Shown piece by piece: positions 27,639 through 35,581 of a stretch of DNA of 64,000 nucleotides (the stretch's first letter is position 1; each line of letters starts with the position of its first letter). The DNA comes from Photobacterium damselae. GTDB lineage: Bacteria; Pseudomonadota; Gammaproteobacteria; Enterobacterales; Vibrionaceae. Location: assembly GCF_003026815.1 (NCBI RefSeq), contig NZ_PYOG01000002.1, forward strand, positions 295,321-359,320, read 5' to 3'. Position numbers and translations under genes: made by a program. Below the pieces are notes generated by a model. That model was given only the letters and a program-made list of their open reading frames with translations, ran no database searches and was not told the origin of the DNA.

Positions 27639-28118
27639 ATGATGGTAAATAGATATATTGTTGGATGTGTTTTGGTTTTAGGCTCTATGTCTACAGCCCA
27701 AGCGAAAAATTTATGTCAAACAAATGAGACAGAATCGTTCTCCTGTCATATTAAATCAAAAACGGTCTCTGTGTGTATTGCCCCTAATAAGCAGTTAATT
27801 TATCGCTACGGAAAATCAAACAAAGTTGAATTAGAACTTAAGAGCGATGTTCATTTTAGTTCAGCCGCTTACAGTGGTGGTGGCGAAGGGCGATTGACGT
27901 TCGATAACAAACCTTATCAATACATTGTTTACTCAGGAATGGCCAACGGTGATTGGTTAGATAAGGAAATTGGATTAAGGGAAAAACTCGAATTTGCAGG
28001 TGTTTATGTATTTAAAAATAAAGAACTACTGACTAATTTGAAGTGCACAAGTTATGATGATAAAAATTATATTCATAGTTTGCCTCCTCATGAGTTAGAA
28101 GAGTTTTATTATTTTTAA
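27639..28118 (+). CDS. Hypothetical exported protein
   Basis: A 159-residue protein with a clear signal peptide (YIVGCVLVLGSMSTAQA, cleavage near 22). The mature part has four or five cysteines (LCQTNETESFSCHIKSKTVSVC, TNLKCTS), which suggests disulfides in the periplasm. No family was recognised. AGAGG precedes the ATG. The 12-bp tandem array in its upstream region could change its expression as copy number varies. A small membrane-protein gene follows 22 bases downstream, probably co-transcribed. Confidence 0.7.
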   Translation: MMVNRYIVGCVLVLGSMSTAQAKNLCQTNETESFSCHIKSKTVSVCIAPNKQLIYRYGKSNKVELELKSDVHFSSAAYSGGGEGRLTFDNKPYQYIVYSGMANGDWLDKEIGLREKLEFAGVYVFKNKELLTNLKCTSYDDKNYIHSLPPHELEEFYYF

Positions 28119-28140
28119 ATACTGATACGGACGATAAGCT

Positions 28141-28506
28141 ATGGAAAAGCAAGAATTTATCAATCTCTATCTACAACGAAAAGGTGTACCTCAACGCTTG
28201 ATCTCACCATATTTTCGACTTTGGTCGAGGATTTCAGGTAAAAGAAGACGCCCATGTCTGTTTGAACATCCTTTTAAATTATTTATTTATGAATTTGTTG
28301 GGCAAGGAGCCGTATTTTATTGCTTTATGTGGCTATTTATCTGGCAATATAACGCGCCCGATCAATACCAATTACTTGGAGCCTTAGTATTTGCATTGAC
28401 TATGGCACTATGGATTTCTTTTTCAGCCTATAGCATGCGGCGAAAATTGAACATTATAACGTGGGAACAGTGGTTAGATGAAAATGGTTTTGATAACCCC
28501 AAGTAA
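28141..28506 (+). CDS. Small membrane protein, possibly DUF6404-like
   Basis: A 121-residue protein. A basic N-terminal segment is followed by two spans (about 50-70, FVGQGAVFYCFMWLFIWQY; 77-97, LLGALVFALTMALWISFSAY) and a short cytoplasmic C-terminus (TWEQWLDENG). The layout recalls the DUF6404 family of vibrios, from memory and unverified. It lies 22 bases after the exported-protein gene in the same direction. Function unknown. Confidence 0.65.
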   Translation: MEKQEFINLYLQRKGVPQRLISPYFRLWSRISGKRRRPCLFEHPFKLFIYEFVGQGAVFYCFMWLFIWQYNAPDQYQLLGALVFALTMALWISFSAYSMRRKLNIITWEQWLDENGFDNPK

Positions 28507-28563
28507 TTCAGCAAGATGAGTTACTTGAGGGGAGATGCGAATAAACCTTATTTTCTCAGTTGC

Positions 28564-29061
28564 TTACTCTTGTTGAATGGTTACTTTTTCTATCGTAATA
28601 GTTTCGCAAGGTACATCGTCATGACCAAATTTTGAGGTTGTCTTTACTTTTGCGATTTGATTGACAACGTCCATACCCGCGATAACTTTACCAAAAACAG
28701 CGTAACCCCAACCAAGGTTAGTCGTGCCTGTGTGATCAAGAAAATCGTTATCATCGAGATTAATAAAAAACTGCGCCGTCGCTGAATGAGGAGCATCTGT
28801 GCGAGCCATTGCAATTGTTCCGATAGTATTTTTTAACCCGCGGTTAGCCTCATTCACAATCGGAGCTCGGGTCGGTTTTTCTTCCATATCTGCACAATAA
28901 CCACCACCTTGAATCATAAAACCGTCAATCACTCGATGGAAAATGGTTCCTTCATAAAAACCATCCTCACAATACTTTTTAAAATTTTTCGAGCTTACTG
29001 GTGCTTTATCTAAGTTGAGTTCAATGGTGATATCACCAATATTTGTTGTAAGAATAATCAT
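28564..29061 (-). CDS. ppiB: Peptidyl-prolyl cis-trans isomerase B (cyclophilin)
   Basis: A 165-residue cytoplasmic cyclophilin without signal peptide. [13 protein letters not shown] carries the catalytic Arg-Phe region; [21 protein letters not shown] and [17 protein letters not shown] complete the active site. It speeds prolyl isomerisation during folding. Length matches E. coli PpiB (164). The gene is monocistronic on the minus strand. Confidence 0.94.
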   Translation of the reverse strand: MIILTTNIGDITIELNLDKAPVSSKNFKKYCEDGFYEGTIFHRVIDGFMIQGGGYCADMEEKPTRAPIVNEANRGLKNTIGTIAMARTDAPHSATAQFFINLDDNDFLDHTGTTNLGWGYAVFGKVIAGMDVVNQIAKVKTTSKFGHDDVPCETITIEKVTIQQE

Positions 29062-29105
29062 AGTTAAGTGTTCGCTGTATTAGATTGGTCTGCAAAAGAG
29101 AGATT

Positions 29106-29128
29106 ATACCCAAGTAACTTCAAGGTGC
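29106..29128 (+). repeat. Dispersed intergenic repeat ACCCAAGTNACTTCAA, copy 2
   Basis: ATACCCAAGTAACTTCAAGG, related to copies at 24945 and 31189. It lies in the 375-base gap 29062-29436, which otherwise contains AT-rich DNA and presumably the promoters of ppiB and the oxidoreductase. Confidence 0.7.
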
Positions 29129-29436
29129 GAGGAGAAGAGAGAATAAATTGGCTTATTAATAAGGCAGAAAATTGAAAGTATAGTGAGTATAAATTAAGAA
29201 TAGTTAATTTAGCTTAGTATTATAAGATTATTCACTTTTCTCTTAATCTAAATTAAAGAACTTCTGTTATCTTGTTGCTAACCTTGGTAAATATTCGCAA
29301 AAAATACGTTATTTGTTTATTAAGCCAACAAGATTATTAATTCAATAATGCTCCTTATGGGCAAGATTGGGCTGTTACTAGTTCCATTTTTATAATAATG
29401 AAGCACTAACAAGTTTACAGTAGAAGAGGATAGAGT

Positions 29437-30540
29437 GTGAGCATTCTGTTTACCGAAAGTCGCCTAGGCAATATGACTTTAAAAAATCGCTTTGTACGAA
29501 GCGCGACATGGGAAAACATGGCAACAGAAGATGGACATATGACTGAGAAGTTGTACGACATCTATGAAGAGTTGGCACAAGGTGAAGTGGGCCTGATTGT
29601 GACAGGCTATGCCAATATCGTTGAAGAAGAAAAACCCAATGCTGGCATGATGGGGATGTATAACGACTCATTTATTGATGAATACAAAAAGTTGACTGAC
29701 CTTGTTCATCGTTATGATTCGAAGATTGTTATGCAGCTTGCTTATGGTGGTACAAAAACGACTTATAATGTGGGTGAACGAGTTATTTTTGCACCAAGTG
29801 CAGTCGCTGAAAAAGGGACGAATACCCTAGGTAAAGCGATGACTCAAGATGAGATTGATTATATTGTACAAGCTTTTGCTCAAGCGGCTCGTCGAGCACA
29901 AGAGTCTGGGTTTGATGGGATAGAGATCCATGCAGCTCATACTTACTTAATTAACCAATTTTTAAGCCCTTATTACAATCAGCGTACAGACCAGTATGGC
30001 GGCAGTTTAGAAAACCGTATGCGCTTTTTGGTTGAAATCATCCAAGAGACTCGTAAGCTGGTCGGAAACGATTTTCCTATCTTAGTGAAATTGACCGCAA
30101 CAGAGTTTTTTGAAGGCGGCCAAACGTTTGAAGAAACTAGAATTATCTGTAAAAAGCTCGAGCAGCTAGGTGTCGACGGCATTATTGTTTCTGGTAATAT
30201 TCACGGTAAAGCCGATACCATGGTGGGAGAGAAACACGATGGTTACACTATTGAGGCTGAAGGGTATTTCCATCAATATGGTCAAGTGATTAGTCAAGAG
30301 GTGAGCATTCCAGTGATCACTGTTGGCGGATTGAGTGATTTTTCTGCTATTGAAGAGATCGCCAATACCACAAACATTCAATACTTCGCGCTTTCTCGTC
30401 CACTGCTGGCTGAGCCACAATTAATTAAACGTTGGAAAGACGGCAATATCGAACCTGTAGACTGTGAGCGTTGTTCTAAGTGCCGAACACGCCGCGGTAA
30501 CTTCTGCGTGGTTTATAAAAAACGTAAAAAAGTGAGTTAA
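29437..30540 (+). CDS. NADH:flavin oxidoreductase, old yellow enzyme family
   Basis: A 367-residue TIM-barrel FMN enzyme. Signatures are LKNRFVRSATWENMA (start of barrel), GFDGIEIHAAHTYLINQFLS (active-site H-x-x-H region) and YGGSLENRMRFLVEII. The C-terminus CERCSKCRTRRGNFC is cysteine-rich, suggestive of a small metal site, but it lacks the full 4Fe-4S plus FAD half of dienoyl-CoA reductases. Such enzymes reduce activated C=C bonds with NAD(P)H. The substrate is unknown. The start is GTG with AGAGGATAG upstream. Confidence 0.85.
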   Translation: MSILFTESRLGNMTLKNRFVRSATWENMATEDGHMTEKLYDIYEELAQGEVGLIVTGYANIVEEEKPNAGMMGMYNDSFIDEYKKLTDLVHRYDSKIVMQLAYGGTKTTYNVGERVIFAPSAVAEKGTNTLGKAMTQDEIDYIVQAFAQAARRAQESGFDGIEIHAAHTYLINQFLSPYYNQRTDQYGGSLENRMRFLVEIIQETRKLVGNDFPILVKLTATEFFEGGQTFEETRIICKKLEQLGVDGIIVSGNIHGKADTMVGEKHDGYTIEAEGYFHQYGQVISQEVSIPVITVGGLSDFSAIEEIANTTNIQYFALSRPLLAEPQLIKRWKDGNIEPVDCERCSKCRTRRGNFCVVYKKRKKVS

Positions 30541-30641
30541 CATGTAAGTTACTTGGGGTTACGCATAATGTCTGTTACCATCGCGCAACCTCCAGTAATC
30601 ATGTTGATAGAGCTGGAATCATTTGACGATTAGGATCTACT

Positions 30642-31121
30642 TTGACTAATAACGATATTTTACGCCGAATTCGCTACACTTTTGATTTTAAAGATAAAGC
30701 AATGGTGGACATTTTTGCTCAAGCCGAAGTTACGGTAACGGAAGAGCAAGTGGTGTCTTGGCTAAAAAGAGAAGATGATTCTGCTTATATTAAAATGAGT
30801 GATAGTGAGTTAGCGTCATTTTTGAATGGTCTAATTAACCTAAAGCGCGGTAAACGTGAAGGTGAGCAACCAGAGCCAGAAAGTCGCCTAACCAATAATA
30901 TGGTATTTCAGAAGCTGCGTATTGCTCTAAACCTTAAGGCTGAAGAGATCCTAGAAGTATTAGAGCTGGCTAACTTCCGTTTAAGTAAACACGAATTAAG
31001 TGCTTTCTTCCGTAAGCCAGAAAACAAACACTATCGCGAGTGTAAAGATCAGATCTTACGTAATTTCTTATTGGGTGTTCAACTTCAGTTACGTCCAGAA
31101 GATACTGAGTATCAAGACTGA
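30642..31121 (+). CDS. yehS: DUF1456 family protein (YehS)
   Basis: A 159-residue protein built of two DUF1456 repeats (about 1-70, NDILRRIRYTFDFKDKAMVD; about 84-152, NNMVFQKLRIALNLKAEEIL). The start is taken as TTG at 30642 with TAGGAT upstream, because the resulting N-terminus MTNNDILRRIRY fits the family and there is no nearby ATG. Function unknown. A terminator hairpin follows. Confidence 0.85.
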   Translation: MTNNDILRRIRYTFDFKDKAMVDIFAQAEVTVTEEQVVSWLKREDDSAYIKMSDSELASFLNGLINLKRGKREGEQPEPESRLTNNMVFQKLRIALNLKAEEILEVLELANFRLSKHELSAFFRKPENKHYRECKDQILRNFLLGVQLQLRPEDTEYQD

Positions 31122-31137
31122 TTCTTGCCCCATTGAT

Positions 31138-31180
31138 AAAAATAGCCCAGCAAGTGTTTATCTTTGTTGGGCTATTTTGT
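31138..31180 (+). terminator. Terminator of yehS
   Basis: AAAATAGCCCAGCAA and TTGTTGGGCTATTTT form a long stem with one mismatch, followed by GTA. Confidence 0.75.
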
Positions 31181-31188
31181 ATCTGCTG

Positions 31189-31212
31189 ATACCCAAGTGA
31201 CTTCAAAATGCA
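31189..31212 (+). repeat. Dispersed intergenic repeat ACCCAAGTNACTTCAA, copy 3
   Basis: ATACCCAAGTGACTTCAAAA, nearly identical to the inverted copy at 24945. Confidence 0.7.
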
Positions 31213-31287
31213 AAATTTCGAGTATAGTGACTAAGGTATTGATTCATTTTTGCGCTCACAACCGAAGTGCAACCAACCGTTAAGTGC

Positions 31288-33375
31288 TTATTGAGAGAGT
31301 AGCTGAACTTCTTTCGATAATAGTTTGAGTAATGTCTTGTTATCTAAGCGATATACTTCGTTTTCGATATGACTAAAGCTTTGATAAATAGCATCTTTTC
31401 TCTTTGATATATAGCTGTAGATATCTGCTTGTTGCTTTGATTCTCCCAACCGCATCTGCAGATCTTGTAGAGCCACTATGGCCTGATTTAACGCACTTGT
31501 CGTTTCGTCATCATGGTTTAACTCATCTCTATTTTCATTAAGCTGAGTGATAATGCGCAAAATAACATTAGAGCTACGGCTACAGAGCAAAATATATTCA
31601 CCAAGTTGTGCGCTTAAATGAGGCTCGCCAAGATATCCCATCCAGTGGTCAAACAGGTTGGTATCGTTAAGAACACAGCGCTGATACTGGTGTTGAACAT
31701 GCAGAGATAATTCACCATTCTTATTTCCAATGTATTGGTTTAATGCAGTTAGATAGACAATATAATCTTGAACGGTCGTTGCCAGCTGTAATGGAAATGA
31801 TTTCTTTTGCCAACCCGGTGCGATGATGAAGACAAATAACAGTGGTAGTGTTACACCAAGGATAGTGTTATCCAACCTTGGCAACATAATCATATTACCT
31901 TGGCCATTTAATGAGAAACCAGAGAATACAAAAAGGGTGACAAAAAAGACTGCCCATCCATATTGCTTTGTGGTGGTATGGAAAAAAAGAACCGCCGCAA
32001 TACAGAATATAAACGGTAAGATATCGCTCGATACCTGAAAGTGTAGTAGAGCCGCAACCACAATCAGACCTGAAAGGGTTCCTGTAATACGCTGTAGAAG
32101 GCGAGTCCAAGTCATAGACAAGTTAGGACGTAATACCAATAAGCTGGTCATCAGAGTCCAAAAGCCGAAATCTAGCTCAAATAGACGAACCAAGATTAAA
32201 CCTGTGGTTAAGCTTAGTGAGCCACGAAGCGCATGACGGAAATAACTTGATTTCATAGTCATTTGGCTTGCCAGTTTGATCGCAACTTCTTGCCATTTCC
32301 AGCTTAATACAATGGGCTTAGAAACTGTGGAACTGGAAACCTCTGTGATTTCACAGCTCAGTTGCTGTAAAGACAGATAAACAATATCCAACTTATTGAT
32401 AAATGCATGAGCCGCAACAGACTCTTCTTTTGCGTTATCCGGTATCGGGAAAGAACGTAGAGCATCAAAATCAATACGTGGGAAAGGTAATTGGTGCACA
32501 TTATTAACGGTGACTTGCGATAAATACCCGATAATAGTTTGATTTGCCTGATGGATACGATCGAGCCACTGTGGGCAATGTTGTTTTAATTCAGGTGTTG
32601 GTGAAAAATACATTAACCGTGTTTGCTCTGATATGCGCTCTGCGATTTTTAAAAAGCGCGTAATATCTTGCAAACTTGCGCTATCTTCGCCAGCACTTAA
32701 CTGCTGGTGGATTCGATACTCTAGAGTTTTCGATAGCGTGGTAATTTGAGAACGAGAGCGAGCCGATTCAATAAAGAGTTGGTTTTTATCAGTAGAAAAA
32801 AGAAAACCACGGTCATGAATCATTAATTTTTTTGCTAGAGCCTGATATAAGTCGCTTAAGATATCTTTTGATTCTTGATTGGGAAGAAAGTACATCGCAA
32901 TCAATTGCCACAATACATACCAGATCGCACCGGCCGTTAACCATGTCGGAACTAGCCAAATTGAACGACCTTCTTGATGCACTAACATGGCATAGATGGC
33001 TAATAATATTGTGGCAAAACCAATCGCACCTAGGCGAGGGCTTAATACCGCTAACATAAAGAGAGCAAAACTGACGACAGCTAATGAGGCACTAAACAAG
33101 ATAGAGTGAGGAAAAACAGCCTCGACCCCTAAACTGACCACAAAAAATAGTGGAATTGTCACCAAATAATCTAACAGTCGATATTTAGTGACACTGGATG
33201 TATCCGCAAGTCCACAACTGATGCTACCAAGAGATAATGCAATCCCCATAGTAACGTGACCCATTAAGAAAAAGGGCACTGAGCAGGTAACAAAACTTAA
33301 CGCTGCAATATTGGTTCGTAGATTGAGCAAACTACGAAGAGAAGGGAAGCGCAATAGTAAATTAGAGATAGTCAT
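31288..33375 (-). CDS. yccS: YccS/FUSC-family membrane protein
   Basis: A 695-residue protein with two clusters of about five to six hydrophobic spans (about 25-165 and 385-520) separated by a soluble helical region, and a C-terminal helical domain. This duplicated plan is that of YccS/YhfK and aromatic-acid exporter (FUSC) proteins; E. coli YccS has 717. LTTGLILVRLFELDFGFWTL begins the second cluster. It probably exports a hydrophobic or acidic compound, but the substrate is unknown. Monocistronic. Confidence 0.83.
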   Translation of the reverse strand: MTISNLLLRFPSLRSLLNLRTNIAALSFVTCSVPFFLMGHVTMGIALSLGSISCGLADTSSVTKYRLLDYLVTIPLFFVVSLGVEAVFPHSILFSASLAVVSFALFMLAVLSPRLGAIGFATILLAIYAMLVHQEGRSIWLVPTWLTAGAIWYVLWQLIAMYFLPNQESKDILSDLYQALAKKLMIHDRGFLFSTDKNQLFIESARSRSQITTLSKTLEYRIHQQLSAGEDSASLQDITRFLKIAERISEQTRLMYFSPTPELKQHCPQWLDRIHQANQTIIGYLSQVTVNNVHQLPFPRIDFDALRSFPIPDNAKEESVAAHAFINKLDIVYLSLQQLSCEITEVSSSTVSKPIVLSWKWQEVAIKLASQMTMKSSYFRHALRGSLSLTTGLILVRLFELDFGFWTLMTSLLVLRPNLSMTWTRLLQRITGTLSGLIVVAALLHFQVSSDILPFIFCIAAVLFFHTTTKQYGWAVFFVTLFVFSGFSLNGQGNMIMLPRLDNTILGVTLPLLFVFIIAPGWQKKSFPLQLATTVQDYIVYLTALNQYIGNKNGELSLHVQHQYQRCVLNDTNLFDHWMGYLGEPHLSAQLGEYILLCSRSSNVILRIITQLNENRDELNHDDETTSALNQAIVALQDLQMRLGESKQQADIYSYISKRKDAIYQSFSHIENEVYRLDNKTLLKLLSKEVQLLSQ

Positions 33376-33655
33376 AACTCATTAACACGATGACTGCATA
33401 ATTAGAATATGAATAGTATATGCCACTTAGGTATCTGTTAGCTATCATGACTGTTTAAGTTTTTCTCCTTTTGCTTTATATGCCAGTAAAGATTAGCTGA
33501 TGTTAGGATTTGATGTAAATTTGAGAACAATGATTTCATGCCTTGTAGGGATGATAAACAATCGATAACTTTGTCAAAATGCACTTTCTAACAATTAAGT
33601 GAATACTAAAAAGAAGTGCTATACCTTATTTATATTGGTTAACTGGCTTGAAAGT

Positions 33656-35260
33656 ATGAAACTTCGACTGAGTAGTACCGCATATATTGCACTTATCGCC
33701 CTTTTTTTTACGCTCATTCAAAACATAGGATTATGGCATCATCTGTCTGACCTATTTAGCAAAGAGCCGCCTCATAGTTGGATTTTTGTTGCGACAATTC
33801 CATTATTTATCTTTTTTGCTTTGAATATCATTTTTACTTTGCTGATTTGGCCAGTTGCCCATCGCATACTTATACCAATAATCATCATTCTGTCATCATT
33901 GGCGACCTATGGTATGTACACCTATGGGACTTTTTTTGATTACGGCATGATAGTCAATATTTTTGAGACCAATACGGGAGAGGCAACCAGCTATTTATCG
34001 TGGGGGTTAGTACCGTGGTTTCTGATCATTTGTGTACTGCCTATTGTGGTTCTTAGTCTAACGAAAGTCGTGTTTAAACCGTTTTGGAAAGAGTTACTAT
34101 CAAAGCTTATTTCTATTGTAGTGTCTGTCATTGTGATTGCGGTAATAGCAGGGTTCTATTACAAAGATTATGCTTCTTTAGTTCGTAACCATTCAGAAAT
34201 AAAAGCACTGCTTAACCCAACGAATTACATTACCGCGACATATCGTTATGGCCGTTACCAATTAGTCGAAGCGCATATGCCATTCAAACATTTAGGAGAG
34301 GATGCGGTTGATACAAACAAATCGGGTCGACCTAATGTTGTCGTGATGGTCCTTGGCGAAGCATCACGTTCTATGAATTACTCATTGAATGGGTATAAAC
34401 GTGATACAAATCCGCAGTTAAGCCAACGTGATGTTATCAGCTTTAAAAATGTTCAATCGTGTGGAACCGCAACCGCCGTTTCTGTTCCTTGCATGTTTTC
34501 AGATATGACTCGCGCAACCTATAACCCAACAACAGTACGCCATCAAGATAGTGTCATAGATGTTCTTAATCATGCTGGTATTAACTTATTGTGGAAAGAT
34601 AACGATGGTGGTTGTAAAGGGGTATGCGATCGTATTAAACATATTGAAATGACCGCTAAAATAGATCCGAGTCTATGTCATAACGGTTCTTGCTATGATC
34701 AGATACTATTAAATAAGCTGCAACAATTTATTGATGAGCAGAAACAAGATACGTTAATTGTTATCCATTTAATTGGTAGCCATGGTCCTACCTATGATGA
34801 CCGTTATCCTGCCAAGTTTAAACACTTTACTCCAACGTGTGACACCAGTGATCTGCAAAACTGTACTAGAGAGCAGGTAACCAATACTTACGATAACTCA
34901 ATATTATATACCGATCATATTTTGAGTCAGGTTGTTGATATATTAAAAGCTGATGATAAACATGCAAATACCGCAATGATATATATGGCAGATCACGGTG
35001 AGTCTTTAGGTGAAGATGGTATTTATCTTCATGGCTTACCTTATTCGATTGCACCAAAAGAGCAGACAACCGTACCTCTAATATTGTGGTTGTCACCATC
35101 GTATGAGAAGAGTCAGAAAATTAATCGACAATGTTTAATTAAAGAGTCGAACCAAGGTGGTATAACACAAGACAACTTGTTTCATACATTACTCGGTATG
35201 ATGGATGTTAAAACTAAAATCTATCAGCCTAAGTTAGATATATTCAATCAATGCCGATAA
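33656..35260 (+). CDS. eptA: Lipid A phosphoethanolamine transferase EptA
   Basis: A 534-residue inner-membrane enzyme: five N-terminal spans, then a periplasmic sulfatase-like domain. Zinc and catalytic residues are visible by comparison with MCR/EptA: Glu235 (GEASR), nucleophile Thr273 (SCGTAT), and Asp446-His447 (ADHGES). It transfers phosphoethanolamine to lipid A and lowers polymyxin binding. GTG at 33599 would add 19 residues; ATG at 33656 fits the family start better but has a weak ribosome site. No two-component genes are adjacent. Confidence 0.9.
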   Translation: MKLRLSSTAYIALIALFFTLIQNIGLWHHLSDLFSKEPPHSWIFVATIPLFIFFALNIIFTLLIWPVAHRILIPIIIILSSLATYGMYTYGTFFDYGMIVNIFETNTGEATSYLSWGLVPWFLIICVLPIVVLSLTKVVFKPFWKELLSKLISIVVSVIVIAVIAGFYYKDYASLVRNHSEIKALLNPTNYITATYRYGRYQLVEAHMPFKHLGEDAVDTNKSGRPNVVVMVLGEASRSMNYSLNGYKRDTNPQLSQRDVISFKNVQSCGTATAVSVPCMFSDMTRATYNPTTVRHQDSVIDVLNHAGINLLWKDNDGGCKGVCDRIKHIEMTAKIDPSLCHNGSCYDQILLNKLQQFIDEQKQDTLIVIHLIGSHGPTYDDRYPAKFKHFTPTCDTSDLQNCTREQVTNTYDNSILYTDHILSQVVDILKADDKHANTAMIYMADHGESLGEDGIYLHGLPYSIAPKEQTTVPLILWLSPSYEKSQKINRQCLIKESNQGGITQDNLFHTLLGMMDVKTKIYQPKLDIFNQCR

Positions 35261-35282
35261 ATTAATGTCTAACTAAAAGGAC

Positions 35283-35312
35283 AAAAGCCACAATATATTT
35301 TGTGGCTTTTTT
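35283..35312 (+). terminator. Terminator of eptA
   Basis: AAAAGCCACAA pairs with TTGTGGCTTTT, followed by TT. The rest of the gap 35261-35581 is AT-rich promoter DNA of the metalloprotease gene. Confidence 0.88.
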
Positions 35313-35581
35313 CTATGTGTCAATTAAATATCTCTTTCTTTATATAGCGTCAAATAAATGAATCTTTATATGTTACTGATAAGTAAGTGTTTTTTATTTA
35401 TAAAATTATTTTTCACTAAGACCAATTTGACAGGAAATACAACATTTTTCATTGGTGTTTATTAAAAAGTTTGAAGTAAGATCATAGTTATAATTAACAA
35501 CATATACATTGGTGTATATTTATCTTGGCGAGCAAAATAATGCAATTCATACTTAATCCATAACAACAAGAGGGCTAGGTT

